A DNA stretch of 64,000 nucleotides from Pseudomonas rubra. GTDB taxonomy: Bacteria > Pseudomonadota > Gammaproteobacteria > Pseudomonadales > Pseudomonadaceae. Positions 19,496 through 28,592 of the stretch are shown here, one piece after another (within the stretch, counting starts at the first letter, position 1; every line of letters starts with the position of its first letter). The stretch spans positions 62,001 to 126,000 of the forward strand of contig NZ_JAMDGZ010000010.1 of NCBI RefSeq assembly GCF_028656935.1, written 5' to 3'. The translations under genes were made by a program, and so were the position numbers. Under the pieces are notes generated by a model. That model was given only the letters and a program-made list of their open reading frames with translations. It ran no database searches and was not told the DNA's origin.

Positions 19496-20185
19496 TCAGA
19501 TCTCGTAGTCGAGTACGTTGTTGATCGCGCGCTCGCCGAGCTTTTCTTCGATGGTGGCGCGTACACGCTCATACACAGATTTATTGAACGAGAGTGCCGC
19601 CGTACCGGTGTAGAACTGGGCAGAACTGCTGTTCCATTCGAGCACGAAGACATCCAGGTCCTTGGCAGACGAGTCGGAATGCATGCAGCTCATGGCCAGG
19701 ACGACTTCGCCATCGGAGGTTTCGATGCAAGAAGCCAGGCCGAGGTTGGCGGTCTTTTTGCTCTTTACGTTGCGGTCGAACAGTTTCTGCGCTTGATCGA
19801 TCTGGCCCAGCTTGGCCATTGCATCGTTGGTCAGCTTGTTCAACGCTATGCCGATAGGGCCGCCCATCACCGCAGTCCCCACAGCGCCCAGCGCCTTGGC
19901 GGCGACAGCGCCGACTGTCAGCGTCTTGGAAGAAGTGAATTCGCGCTCATAGCTGCGACGTGCAGTGACCCAGCCACAATCCTGCAGGACTTTCAAAAAC
20001 TGCTTGAACCAGGCCTCGCCCTGGCCTTCCTGGTCATACAGCTTGCTGGCGACCAAGGATGCAAACTGGTACGAATGCTTCACGTCGGTGCGGCTTTGCA
20101 GCGACATGCCAGCGCCAAATGCCATCAGCGATTGTTCCAGCACTGCGGCGGTATTGGTGCTCAGGATTTCTGTAGTGTCGTTCAT
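19496..20185 (-). CDS. Unknown protein with glycine-rich hydrophobic centre, first gene of a tandem paralogue operon
   Basis: I do not recognise this 229-residue protein. It shares the family motif F23-x2-G26-x5-R32 and W59-x11-G71-W72 with the two genes downstream. Unlike them it has a central glycine- and alanine-rich hydrophobic stretch (about 88-116, containing VAAKALGAVGTAVMGG and PIGIAL) that could insert into a membrane as a short hairpin. The C-terminal part (LGLASCIETSDGEVVLAMSCM, then DVFVLEW) looks beta-rich, ending with FN at 200-201 and a charged helix. There is no signal peptide. The ATG at 20185 follows AAAGGA; an upstream start at 20209 is less well placed. Confidence 0.8.
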   Translation of the reverse strand: MNDTTEILSTNTAAVLEQSLMAFGAGMSLQSRTDVKHSYQFASLVASKLYDQEGQGEAWFKQFLKVLQDCGWVTARRSYEREFTSSKTLTVGAVAAKALGAVGTAVMGGPIGIALNKLTNDAMAKLGQIDQAQKLFDRNVKSKKTANLGLASCIETSDGEVVLAMSCMHSDSSAKDLDVFVLEWNSSSAQFYTGTAALSFNKSVYERVRATIEEKLGERAINNVLDYEI

Positions 20186-20205
20186 CTTGAAGCGTCCTTT
20201 TCGTG

Positions 20206-20236
20206 ACAAGCCCGCGCGTCATCGGCGGGGGCTTTA
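20206..20236 (-). terminator. Probable terminator after cobJ
   Basis: On the minus strand AAGCCCCCGC pairs with GCGCGGGCTT around a short loop, followed by a weak T-containing tail. It lies between the cobJ stop (20289) and the start of the three-paralogue operon (20185), so it should limit read-through from the cob operon into those genes. Confidence 0.5.
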
Positions 20237-20288
20237 CACTAGTGGGGACATCCTCGTTGATCAGGATCGAAAGCCTTCCCTGACAGAC

Positions 20289-21989
20289 TCAATCCTGAGC
20301 CGGGTACCAGCGCGGGGTGTAGATCCATTGACCACCATCTGCACGGGCAAAGCCGCAGGTCGTCGAGGAGCCGACCAGCACCATGGTGCGCATATCGACC
20401 ATGTCCGGCTGCAGTTCGTCGAGCGTGACCACCCTCAGCGTCTGCCCTGGCCTACCGATGTCACGGCCAAGGACTACAGGCGTCTGCTCGGCGCGGTGCT
20501 GGCGCACGATTTCCAGGGCCCGGCCCAGTTGCCAAGGCCGTGAGCGTGAGATCGGGTTATAGAAGGCCAGGGCCAAATCGGCCTGGCAGGCCAGGTCTAG
20601 GCGTTTCTCGATGATCGACCAGGGTTTGAGGTTGTCCGACAGCGACAGTACGCAGAAGTCGTGACCCAAAGGTGCTCCGGCCTGTGCGGCAGTCGCCAGG
20701 GAAGCTGAAACGCCGGGTAGCATCTCCAGCTCCACCGCGTGCCAGTGCGGATCCGTTGATTCATGCAGCGCTTCGAGCACTGCAGCAGCCATGGCGAAAA
20801 CGCCTGGGTCACCCGAAGAGACCACCACCACCGAACGCCCTTGCGCCGCCAGTTCGAAGGCATGCCGGGCGCGCTGCATTTCTTCACGGTTGTCGGTGCA
20901 GTGCAGCACCTGCTCCGGACGAAACGGCCCGGCCATGCGCACATAGGTTTCGTAACCGAGCACATCGTTGGCTCGGGCCAGTTCGGCCTTGACCGCTGGC
21001 ACCATCAGGTCGGCGGCGCCAGGCCCCAGGCCTATCACCGCCAGACGACCGCGGGCGCGGCCGATCTGTTGCACATCGATTGGCTGGTTGACGACCACAA
21101 TGGCCAGGCCATCCGCTACCGCTTGCGGTGGCAGCAATTGCGGGATGACCTGGGCGGCCAAGGCGCTGGCATCGCCCGCGCCCGCTGCAAAACGCACGAC
21201 CACACCCAGCTCGGCTGCAGCAGCATGCAGGGCCGGGTTGGCCATGTGCGCGTCGTCTGCCAGCAGGCAGGCTAGCGCCGGCTCGGCAATCCGTGCAGCC
21301 TGCAAGCCATCACGAATGGCCTGGGCCAGCTGCGGCAGGACTTCACTGACCGCAACCATCACACAACGCGGATAGATCACCAGCTCATTGGCCGAGGCTT
21401 CACGCGCATCACAGCCGACATGAATGGCCAACTGGGCCTGCTCGCTTTGCGGCAGCTGCGCCTGCTCAAGCCAGGGTGCGGCGCCCTCGATGCGCACGCT
21501 TTCACCCGCCAGCAGATCGGAGACAAAGCGCTTGCCCAGCTCCAGGTCGGCCAGGGCATAACCGCTGGGTGGGTTGAGCAGGCAGGTACCGAAACGCAGC
21601 TCGCCGCTGGTGGTAATCGCTGCCGCCACACCCAGGCCGGCGCCGATTTCCCGGGCCATGACATTCACCCCGCCCAGGCCACCGAGCAACGGCACCACGG
21701 CGCTGCCATCTTCGGCCACAGCCAGTACCGGCGGCTCGGCGCCTTTCTCCAGCAACAGGCCAGCCAGGCTGCGGATGACGATGCCGGCTGCGCACAGGGC
21801 GATGATCGGCGTGTCCTGCTGATAAAGCTGGCGCAAGGTGGCGCCAAACTCCTGGTAGCTGCGATCGGCGCCTTCGACCCGGCCTTCAAGGCCATGGATC
21901 AGCGCGTCCGGGTACAGCTGCTGAATCTTGCGGGCAGTGGCCAGGCTGCCTTTGCCGAGAATGACAATGGCCGGTGCATTGCGTGTCAT
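20289..21989 (-). CDS. cobJ: CbiG-CobJ fusion: cobalamin central-region protein plus precorrin-3B C17-methyltransferase
   Basis: Fused corrin-ring enzyme of 566 residues. About residues 5-310 are a CbiG-type part: an N-terminal domain with ALCAAGIVIRSLAG and LLGGLGGVN, and a CobE/CbiG C-terminal-like domain near 185-290. From about 315 a tetrapyrrole methyltransferase of the CobJ/CbiH type begins (LAVIGLGPGAADLMVPAV, then VVVVSSGDPGVFAMA and EMLPGVSASLATAAQAGAPLG) and performs ring contraction and C17 methylation. The ATG at 21989 overlaps the cobI stop (ATGA) and has AGGTGG eight bases upstream; a GTG at 22001 is also in frame. The same fusion exists in P. aeruginosa PA2903. Confidence 0.93.
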   Translation of the reverse strand: MTRNAPAIVILGKGSLATARKIQQLYPDALIHGLEGRVEGADRSYQEFGATLRQLYQQDTPIIALCAAGIVIRSLAGLLLEKGAEPPVLAVAEDGSAVVPLLGGLGGVNVMAREIGAGLGVAAAITTSGELRFGTCLLNPPSGYALADLELGKRFVSDLLAGESVRIEGAAPWLEQAQLPQSEQAQLAIHVGCDAREASANELVIYPRCVMVAVSEVLPQLAQAIRDGLQAARIAEPALACLLADDAHMANPALHAAAAELGVVVRFAAGAGDASALAAQVIPQLLPPQAVADGLAIVVVNQPIDVQQIGRARGRLAVIGLGPGAADLMVPAVKAELARANDVLGYETYVRMAGPFRPEQVLHCTDNREEMQRARHAFELAAQGRSVVVVSSGDPGVFAMAAAVLEALHESTDPHWHAVELEMLPGVSASLATAAQAGAPLGHDFCVLSLSDNLKPWSIIEKRLDLACQADLALAFYNPISRSRPWQLGRALEIVRQHRAEQTPVVLGRDIGRPGQTLRVVTLDELQPDMVDMRTMVLVGSSTTCGFARADGGQWIYTPRWYPAQD

Positions 21990-22723
21990 CAACCTTGCCA
22001 CCTTTCACCAGGAACAATGATCAGCGAGAAGTACGGCGACGATTGCGGGTCGACTTCATCCAGGGCCACGATCTTCTGGTTGGCCATGGTCGCGCGCTCC
22101 ACGTACAGCGCACGCTCCGCCAGGCCGAGTTCGGCCAGCACATCGCGAACCTTGGGGAAGTTGCGCCCAAGCTTCATGATCACCGCAGCATCGGCATCGG
22201 CCAGGCGGCGCTTGAGCTCTTCAGGGGGCAGCACGCCGGAGAGCACCGACAGGCTCTGGTTGCGATAGACCAGCGGCGCACCAAGCACCGAGGCACCGCC
22301 GAGCATCGAACAAACCCCCGGAATCACCTGCGCCTCATAACGTTCAGCCAGACGATCATGCAGGTACATGTAGGAACCGTAGAAGAACGGATCGCCTTCG
22401 CAGATCACCGCCACGTCACGACCGGCATCTAGATGAGCAGCCACTTCCAGGCTGGCAGCATCGTAAAAGTCGCTAATGACCTGTTCATAGGACAATGGCG
22501 CAGGCAGCACTTCGGTAGTCACCGGGTACACCAGAGGCAGCAGGGTCTGGGCCTGCTGCAGGTGACCCTCGATGATGCCAAAGGCATTGCCACGCTTGCC
22601 CTTGGCGACGAAGTAGGCCACCACCGGCGACTCGCGCAACAGGCGCAGGGCTTTGACGGTAATCAGTTCCGGGTCGCCAGGGCCGACGCCCAGGCCGAGC
22701 AAACGTCCACGAGCCTGCATCAT
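21989..22723 (-). CDS. cobI: Precorrin-2 C20-methyltransferase
   Basis: Methylates precorrin-2 at C20 to give precorrin-3A, using SAM. It has 244 residues with the tetrapyrrole methyltransferase fold: [24 protein letters not shown] at the N terminus, [21 protein letters not shown] for SAM binding, and [19 protein letters not shown] in the middle. It is the third gene of the four-gene leftward cob operon and overlaps both cobH (ATGA) and cobJ (ATGA), so all are translationally coupled. Confidence 0.95.
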   Translation of the reverse strand: MMQARGRLLGLGVGPGDPELITVKALRLLRESPVVAYFVAKGKRGNAFGIIEGHLQQAQTLLPLVYPVTTEVLPAPLSYEQVISDFYDAASLEVAAHLDAGRDVAVICEGDPFFYGSYMYLHDRLAERYEAQVIPGVCSMLGGASVLGAPLVYRNQSLSVLSGVLPPEELKRRLADADAAVIMKLGRNFPKVRDVLAELGLAERALYVERATMANQKIVALDEVDPQSSPYFSLIIVPGERWQG

Positions 22724-23346
22724 TCGACCTCCGTGGCCAGGGCATTGACCGCCGCGGCGGCCATGGCGCTGCCGCCCAGACGCCCCTGCATGATCACGAA
22801 CGGCACGCCACGGCTGTCGGCGGCAAGCATGGCCTTGGACTCGGCCGCGCCGACAAAGCCTACCGGGAAGCCGAGAATCAGCGCAGGTTTCGGCGCGCCG
22901 GCATCGAGCATTTCCAGCAGGTAGAACAATGCGGTCGGCGCGTTGCCAATGACCACCACACTACCTTCCAGGTGTGGCCGCCACAGCTCCAGGGCCACCG
23001 CCGAGCGGGTGTTGCCCAATTCACGGGCAAGCTCTGGGACCTGCTCGTCGCGCAGGGTGCAGATCACCGGGTTGTTGGCTGGCAGGCGCGCGCGGGTAAT
23101 CCCTTCACTGACCATCCGCGCGTCGCAGAGGATCGGCGCGCCGGCGGCCAGGGCATCGCGCCCGGCCTTGCCGGCACCCGGGGAGAACTGCAGGCCATCG
23201 ATCGCATCGACCATGCCGCAGGCGTGAATCACGCGGACCGCGAGTTTTTCCAGATCGGCCGGGATGCGATCAAGCCGGGCTTCCTCTCGAATGATCGCGA
23301 AGGAATTGCGATAGATCTCCTGACCATCGCGGATGTAATCAATCAT
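22720..23346 (-). CDS. cobH: Precorrin-8X methylmutase
   Basis: Moves a methyl group from C11 to C12 to give hydrogenobyrinic acid. It has 208 residues with [21 protein letters not shown] at the N terminus, the catalytic His in [12 protein letters not shown], and [16 protein letters not shown] near the C terminus. The ATG at 23346 was chosen over the TTG at 23349. It overlaps the end of cobG by eight bases and cobI by four. Confidence 0.95.
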   Translation of the reverse strand: MIDYIRDGQEIYRNSFAIIREEARLDRIPADLEKLAVRVIHACGMVDAIDGLQFSPGAGKAGRDALAAGAPILCDARMVSEGITRARLPANNPVICTLRDEQVPELARELGNTRSAVALELWRPHLEGSVVVIGNAPTALFYLLEMLDAGAPKPALILGFPVGFVGAAESKAMLAADSRGVPFVIMQGRLGGSAMAAAAVNALATEVE

Positions 23347-24688
23347 CAAGGGTGCTCCGTGAGCAGGCGTCTAGCAATGCGCCGGCTTCTTTCAGTGTGA
23401 GGTTGCGTGCACGCAGGTCGCCGAAGCCCGGCTGGGTTGCGTCACGCAGAAACAGGTCATAGCGGCCGGGGCTTTGCGCCAGCAGGGTCGCCGGGGCGAT
23501 ATGGGCCATGGCGCAGGAGCGCGGGCAGCCGCTCAGGTGCACGCTGGCCGGGGCTCCGGGGGCCAGCAAAGTGGCCAGCAGGCGGGCATCGCCCTTGGTG
23601 TCGGCCTGGCCCTTGGCACAGCCGGCGGAACCGGTGCAGGCGACCAGGCGCGACAGTGGTTCTTTCGCGCAGACCAGCAGGCCCAAGCGGGCCAGGCTGG
23701 CGCTGACGCCCTCGGCTTGGCGCTGCGCGATGTTGGGCAGCAGTACGCCCTGCCACGGAGTCATACGCAGGGTACCGTCGCCCTGCTCACGTGCAAGCCG
23801 GGCCGCACCGCGCAGCATCGATGGGTTCAGACGACCCAGGGGCGCTGCGCCACCGACGGCACTCAAGCCGTGTTGCAGCTGTGGATAAATCCCCAGATAA
23901 CTCGCCGAGGCCTGCGCACGACGCCATTGCCCAACCACCGCATCAACGCGGACCGGCACAGCCAACCCGGCGATAAATGCCTCTGGCGCATGCTCAGTCA
24001 ACAGTTGGCGCATCCGCGCCTGCTCTGGCCGGGCCAGGTCGAGAAACCCCTTGAGCACCGCCAGCACCAGCTCATGCCCCCGCGTCAGCGGCACCGCGCC
24101 CAACGGCGCATCCTTGGCCGGACAACCCGCCAAGCCGAACGCCAGCCACAGCTCGCCGTCCAGCTTCAGGGGGCTGAGCCACAGGTCATGGGGGTGATCG
24201 AGCATCGCCAAGGCTTCACCGCCATCCAGCTGCACAGCGAACTTGGCCGAGAGCTGATGAAAGCGCGGGGTGGTTTCCAGCGCCTGCAGCAGTTGCCGGG
24301 CCAAAGGCCGGGTGTCGAACAGCATCTGCGGATCGATGCCTGCGGTGGGGCTGAGCATCAGGTTGCGTACATCGTCGCCGGCGGCCTCACGTGGCCCAAG
24401 GTCGGCAGCCAGCAGCATCTCGATCAGTGCGCTGTGGTCGCAGCCGATGCCGCGAATCTGCAGGTTGCCGCGGTTGGTGACTTCGATGTCACCGCCCGCA
24501 TAACGCTCGGCCGCAGTGGCAACGGCATCGGCCTGGTCCGCCGTCAACGCACTGCCAGCCAGCTTAATTCGGCAGATCCCGCCGTCCAGCGCCTGGACAA
24601 TACGCCACAACCCCGGACAGGCCGAGGGACGCAGCGAAGCTTGGGGCTGGTGGGCCGATACAGGCTGGTTCAAAAGGTCACCCGGCAA
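23339..24688 (-). CDS. cobG: Precorrin-3B synthase (iron-sulphur/siroheme-type monooxygenase)
   Basis: Oxygen-dependent enzyme that converts precorrin-3A to precorrin-3B, the hallmark of the aerobic cobalamin route. It resembles sulphite/nitrite reductases: two ferredoxin-like half domains and an iron-sulphur cluster motif near the C terminus, with ACTGSAGCAKGQADTK and HLSGCPRSCAMA giving the four cysteines. The start is uncertain because no ATG is available; TTG at 24688 gives 449 residues and a TTG at 24673 with GGGTGA upstream is an alternative. It is the first gene of the leftward cob operon and diverges from cobL over about 100 bases. Confidence 0.9.
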   Translation of the reverse strand: MPGDLLNQPVSAHQPQASLRPSACPGLWRIVQALDGGICRIKLAGSALTADQADAVATAAERYAGGDIEVTNRGNLQIRGIGCDHSALIEMLLAADLGPREAAGDDVRNLMLSPTAGIDPQMLFDTRPLARQLLQALETTPRFHQLSAKFAVQLDGGEALAMLDHPHDLWLSPLKLDGELWLAFGLAGCPAKDAPLGAVPLTRGHELVLAVLKGFLDLARPEQARMRQLLTEHAPEAFIAGLAVPVRVDAVVGQWRRAQASASYLGIYPQLQHGLSAVGGAAPLGRLNPSMLRGAARLAREQGDGTLRMTPWQGVLLPNIAQRQAEGVSASLARLGLLVCAKEPLSRLVACTGSAGCAKGQADTKGDARLLATLLAPGAPASVHLSGCPRSCAMAHIAPATLLAQSPGRYDLFLRDATQPGFGDLRARNLTLKEAGALLDACSRSTLDD

Positions 24689-24789
24689 TCGTGAAAAGGC
24701 ACTTCAGTGTAGAAGGCGCGGTATTATGCCTGCTTTGTCCGAAGGCATGAAAAGCCTGCCGGTCGGATTGCGTAGAATTGAGGAAATCC

Positions 24790-26001
24790 ATGTCGCCCTG
24801 GCTGACAGTAGTAGGTATCGGTGAAGACGGTTTCAGCGGCCTGGGCAAGCAGGCCCGGCGTGCTCTGCTGGGCGCTTCACGGGTGTTTGGTGGCCAGCGC
24901 CAGTTGGACCTGCTGCCCCGTTGCATTACCGGTGAACGCCTGCGGTGGCCCAGCCCCTTCTCGCTGGCGCCGGTGCTGGCGTTGCGCGGCGAGCCGGTGT
25001 GCGTACTGGCCAGCGGCGACCCGATGTTCTTTGGCGTTGGCGCAAGCCTCGCCCGGCGGCTGGATATCAACGAAATGAGCATCCTGCCGATGCCCTCCTC
25101 CTGCGCCCTGGCTGCCGCGCGCCTGGGCTGGCCGTTACAGGAGGTCCTGACGCTGTCGCTGGTGGCCCGGCCGCTCGCTGCGCTCAATGCCCACCTGTAC
25201 AGCGGCGAGCGCATACTGCTGTTGAGCAACGATGGCAGCAGCCCGGCAGCCATCGCTGCCCTGCTGCGCGAACGCGGATTCGGGCCGAGCCGGCTGCAGG
25301 TCTTCGAGCACCTGGGCGGCAGTGCTGAACGTCGCCTGGGCGGAACGGCCGCAGACTGGCCGCACACGCAGATTGCCGACCTGAACCTGATTGCCATCGA
25401 ATGCCTGGCCGCGCCCGATGCGCCGCGCCTGTCGCCCCTGGCCGGCTTGCCGGACAGCGCCTTCAAACACGATGGCCAACTGACCAAGCGCGATGTACGC
25501 GCCATCACCCTGGCACGCCTGGCGCCGCAACCGGGCGAACTGCTCTGGGATGTTGGCGCCGGCAGTGGTTCTATCGGTATCGAGTGGATGCGTACCCATC
25601 CCAGTTGTCGGGCGCTGGCCATCGAGTCCGATGAAGGCCGCCAGCAGTTGATCGAACATAACCGTGATGCCCTTGGCGTGCCTGGCCTGCAACTGATCTG
25701 CGGTCGTGCGCCGCTTGCCCTGCAAGGCCTGGAGCGCCCTGATGCAATCTTCATCGGTGGCGGCGTGACTCGCGAAGGCGTGTTGCAACACTGCTGGGAG
25801 CAACTGCGCCCCGGCGGACGCCTGGTGGCCAATGCCGTGACCCTGCAAAGCGAGCTAGCCCTGGTCAACTGGCGCGAACAGCACGGTGGCGAGCTGACCC
25901 GCATCCATATCGCCCAGGCGCAGCCCCTGGGCGAGTTCGACACCTGGCGCCAGGCCCTGCCGATTACCCTGCTAGAAGCGGTCAAGCCTGTCGATGCGTG
26001 A
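24790..26001 (+). CDS. cobL: Precorrin-6Y C5,15-methyltransferase (decarboxylating)
   Basis: Bifunctional enzyme of 403 residues that methylates precorrin-6B at C5 and C15 and decarboxylates the C12 acetate. The N-terminal CbiE-type domain (1-200) begins [19 protein letters not shown] and carries [13 protein letters not shown]. The C-terminal CbiT-type domain (about 225-403) has the SAM loop [18 protein letters not shown]. The ATG at 24790 follows GAGGAAATCC. It overlaps cbiD by eight bases (ATGCGTGA) and starts the rightward cob operon. Confidence 0.95.
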   Translation: MSPWLTVVGIGEDGFSGLGKQARRALLGASRVFGGQRQLDLLPRCITGERLRWPSPFSLAPVLALRGEPVCVLASGDPMFFGVGASLARRLDINEMSILPMPSSCALAAARLGWPLQEVLTLSLVARPLAALNAHLYSGERILLLSNDGSSPAAIAALLRERGFGPSRLQVFEHLGGSAERRLGGTAADWPHTQIADLNLIAIECLAAPDAPRLSPLAGLPDSAFKHDGQLTKRDVRAITLARLAPQPGELLWDVGAGSGSIGIEWMRTHPSCRALAIESDEGRQQLIEHNRDALGVPGLQLICGRAPLALQGLERPDAIFIGGGVTREGVLQHCWEQLRPGGRLVANAVTLQSELALVNWREQHGGELTRIHIAQAQPLGEFDTWRQALPITLLEAVKPVDA

Positions 26002-27091
26002 CGAAACCCGCGAACAACCCGCGCCGCTGCGCAGCGGCCTGACCACCGGCAGCTGCGCCACCGCCACCAGCCTGGCGGCGGCTCGCCTGCTGCTTGCCGG
26101 CCAGAGCGATGACGCCGTGCACATCACCCTGCCCAAGGGCAAGGTGGTGCAGATGCGCCTGGAGTTCTGCCGCCTGATGGCAGACGGCGCCGAAGCCGGC
26201 ACCCTCAAGGATGCTGGCGACGACCCGGACGTTACCCACGGCGCGCTGCTCTACAGCCAGGTGCGCTTGCAGGCAGACCCCGGCGTGCGCTTCGTTGCCG
26301 GTAAAGGCGTCGGCACGGTGACCCGCCCCGGGCTGGTGCTGGCGGTCGGTGAGCCGGCAATAAACCCGGTACCGCGGCGAATGATCAGCGAGCACCTGCA
26401 ACGCCTGGCGGCCGAACATACCTACGCTGGCGGCTTCGAAGTCACGGTCAACGTCCAGGACGGTGAAAGCCTGGCGCTGAAAACCATGAACCCGCGTCTG
26501 GGCATTCTCGGTGGCCTGTCGATTCTCGGCACCAGCGGCATTGTCCGGCCGTTCTCCTGCTCGGCCTACATCGCCTCGATCCACCAGGGCATCGACGTGG
26601 CGAAAACCAACGGCTACCAGCACATCGCCGCCTGTACCGGCAACGCCAGCGAAGACACCATGCGCCGGGTCTACAACCTGCCGGAAATCGCCCTGATCGA
26701 GATGGGCGACTTTGTCGGCGCAGTGCTCAAGCACCTGCGCAAGGTACCTGTGGATAAACTCAGCCTGTGCGGCGGCTTTGGCAAGATCAGCAAGCTGGCC
26801 GCCGGCCACATGGACCTGCACAGCCGCCATTCGAGCATCGACTTGCCGCAACTGGCCGGCTGGGCTGCGGCCATTGGCGCCGACCCGGCCCTGCAAGACT
26901 CGATTCGCCAGGCCAATACCAGCCAGCAAGCGTTGGCCCTGGCCAGCGCCGCCGGCATCGCCCTGGGTGATGCGGTCTGTGCCCACGCCCTGGCGTTTGC
27001 CCGCAGCGTGGTGCCGGCACAGGTGCAGGTCGAGGTGTTCGCCATTGACCGCCAGGGCGGTATTGTCGGTCATGCCGGGGGCTTTGCATGA
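25994..27091 (+). CDS. cbiD: Cobalt-precorrin-5B C1-methyltransferase CbiD
   Basis: C1 methyltransferase of the corrin ring, 365 residues. It starts within the end of cobL and shows the CbiD signature [23 protein letters not shown], then [14 protein letters not shown] and [19 protein letters not shown]. CbiD is the anaerobic-pathway enzyme for this step. Here it sits with aerobic-pathway genes and presumably stands in for CobF, which is not in the cluster. The stop overlaps cobK by four bases (ATGA). Confidence 0.95.
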   Translation: MRDETREQPAPLRSGLTTGSCATATSLAAARLLLAGQSDDAVHITLPKGKVVQMRLEFCRLMADGAEAGTLKDAGDDPDVTHGALLYSQVRLQADPGVRFVAGKGVGTVTRPGLVLAVGEPAINPVPRRMISEHLQRLAAEHTYAGGFEVTVNVQDGESLALKTMNPRLGILGGLSILGTSGIVRPFSCSAYIASIHQGIDVAKTNGYQHIAACTGNASEDTMRRVYNLPEIALIEMGDFVGAVLKHLRKVPVDKLSLCGGFGKISKLAAGHMDLHSRHSSIDLPQLAGWAAAIGADPALQDSIRQANTSQQALALASAAGIALGDAVCAHALAFARSVVPAQVQVEVFAIDRQGGIVGHAGGFA

Positions 27092-27834
27092 AACGTATCC
27101 TGTTGCTCGGCGGCGTCACCGAAGCACTGGCCATCGCCCGCAACCTGGGCCCGGAACATGTCTACAGCCTGGCCGGGATCGGCAGGGTGCCCACTGACCT
27201 GAACTGCCAGGTACGGGTGGGCGGCTTTGGCGGGGCAGAGGGTTTGGCGGCGTACCTGCTCCGGGAAAGCATCGACCTGCTGATCGACGCCACCCACCCT
27301 TATGCCGCGCAGATCAGCGCCAATGCCGCCCGTGCCGCACAGCTCACCGGCGTGCCTTGCTGGGCATTGCGCCGTCCGGCATGGACCGCCCAGGCTGGCG
27401 ATGATTGGCGCGAAGTGGCCGACTGGGGCGAGCTGATTCAAGCCCTGCGCCCGTTTCAGCGCCCGCTGTTCACCCTGGGCCGTGAACCGCTGCAGCACCT
27501 TGATGAGATTCCCGCACAACAGTTCTGGACCTTGCGCGCCCTTGAGGCCTGCCCCGGCAACCAGCGCTGCGAAGTGATCGGTGCTCGCGGGCCGTTCCAC
27601 CTGGAAGACGAACGCGCGCTGTTCGAGCGTCGGCAGATCGATGTGCTGGTGAGCAAGAACAGTGGCAGCGGGGCGACCGAGCCCAAACTGCAAGTCGCAC
27701 GCGAACGTGGTGTGCCTGTGCTGGTGCTTCGCAGGCCTGACCTTCCCCCTGCCACTCGCAGCTTCTCGACGACCCAAGCACTGTTGCAAGCGCTTGCGTC
27801 AGTACCTGCAGGGGGCTCAGCTACATCCCGTTGA
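27088..27834 (+). CDS. cobK: Precorrin-6A reductase
   Basis: NADPH-dependent reductase that makes precorrin-6B from precorrin-6A. It has 248 residues: N-terminal [20 protein letters not shown] for nucleotide binding, [22 protein letters not shown] in the middle, and [25 protein letters not shown] near the C terminus, typical of the CobK/CbiJ family. It is the last gene of the rightward cob operon. Its stop codon lies inside the candidate -35 box of the vapBC promoter. Confidence 0.94.
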   Translation: MKRILLLGGVTEALAIARNLGPEHVYSLAGIGRVPTDLNCQVRVGGFGGAEGLAAYLLRESIDLLIDATHPYAAQISANAARAAQLTGVPCWALRRPAWTAQAGDDWREVADWGELIQALRPFQRPLFTLGREPLQHLDEIPAQQFWTLRALEACPGNQRCEVIGARGPFHLEDERALFERRQIDVLVSKNSGSGATEPKLQVARERGVPVLVLRRPDLPPATRSFSTTQALLQALASVPAGGSATSR

Positions 27835-27881
27835 CAGTTGCCGGTGCTCTTTTAAACTTGGATATACATTTGGCATATACA
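27831..27881 (+). promoter_or_regulatory. Candidate vapBC promoter and operator
   Basis: TTGACA at 27831-27836, a 16-base spacer and TAAACT at 27853-27858 make a good sigma-70 promoter whose -35 box overlaps the cobK stop codon. Just after it the heptamer ATATACA occurs twice in direct repeat, at 27862-27868 and 27875-27881, 13 bases apart. This is a likely binding site for the VapB or VapBC autorepressor, placed over the transcription start. Confidence 0.55.
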
Positions 27882-27893
27882 ACGAGGTGGATC

Positions 27894-28124
27894 ATGGAGC
27901 AAGGTGCCGTCTTCAAGAGCAACCGCAGCCAAGCTATACGGCTGCCCAAATCCGTAGCCCTGCCAGAGGATGTGAAGCGCGTGGATATAGTCGCAGTGGG
28001 TCGAACCCGAATTATTTCCCCCTCCGGCGAAGCCTGGGACAGCTGGTTCGAAGGGCAGGACGTCAGTCCGGATTTCATGGCCGAGCGCGAGCAGAATGCC
28101 GATCAGGAGCGCGAGGGCTTCTGA
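27894..28124 (+). CDS. vapB: VapB-family antitoxin (AbrB/MazE-type DNA-binding fold)
   Basis: Antitoxin of 76 residues. The N-terminal half is a swapped-hairpin AbrB/SpoVT-like DNA-binding domain with the VapB signature FKSNRSQAIRLPKSVALPE; the C-terminal half (from SWFEGQDVS) is an acidic, flexible tail of the kind that wraps around the toxin. The ATG at 27894 has ACGAGGTGG upstream. The stop overlaps the vapC start by one base (TGATG). It probably represses its own promoter together with VapC. Confidence 0.92.
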   Translation: MEQGAVFKSNRSQAIRLPKSVALPEDVKRVDIVAVGRTRIISPSGEAWDSWFEGQDVSPDFMAEREQNADQEREGF

Positions 28125-28534
28125 TGCTCAAGTACATGCTTGATACCAACATCTGCATCTTTACTCTCAAGAACAAGCCTCAGGCCATACGTGAGGCCTT
28201 CAATCGCCACCACAGGCAGCTTTGCATCAGCACAGTGACGCTGATGGAGTTGACTTATGGTGCCGAGAAGTCTGCCGCGCCTGAGCGCAACCTGGCCGTA
28301 GTCGAAGGCTTTGCCGCACGCCTGGAAGTCCTCAGTTACGATGAGCACGCGGCCGCTCATAGCGGTCAGTTGCGTGCGGAGCTGGCCAGAGCCGGAACAC
28401 CGATTGGGCCCTATGACCAGATGATTGCCGGGCATGCACGTTCTCTGGGGCTGTTACTGGTAACCAACAACATGCGTGAGTTTTTGCGTGTTCCGGGGCT
28501 GCGTGTGGAAGACTGGCTCAACCCTGCGCCATAG
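28124..28534 (+). CDS. vapC: VapC-family PIN-domain toxin ribonuclease
   Basis: Toxin of 136 residues with a PIN domain. The metal-binding acidic residues are in place: D7 in MLDTNICIF, E42 in LMELTYGAEK, D98 in GPYDQMIAGHA, with LVTNNMREF near 113-120 closing the site. VapC toxins cleave specific RNAs, often initiator tRNA; the target here cannot be read from the sequence. The pair looks intact and functional. It sits between cobK and nfeD, where P. aeruginosa has no such genes, so it is a likely insertion. Confidence 0.93.
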   Translation: MLKYMLDTNICIFTLKNKPQAIREAFNRHHRQLCISTVTLMELTYGAEKSAAPERNLAVVEGFAARLEVLSYDEHAAAHSGQLRAELARAGTPIGPYDQMIAGHARSLGLLLVTNNMREFLRVPGLRVEDWLNPAP

Positions 28535-28592
28535 CCCATCCCTCTCCACTGCCTTACACTGCACCCCTCCTCCCTCGGAAGACTTCACCCAT

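Noticed and set aside
24689..24789. Cobalamin riboswitch between cobG and cobL
   Set aside because: The divergent gap is only about 100 bases and I find no B12-box-like sequence; a full riboswitch would not fit for both operons.
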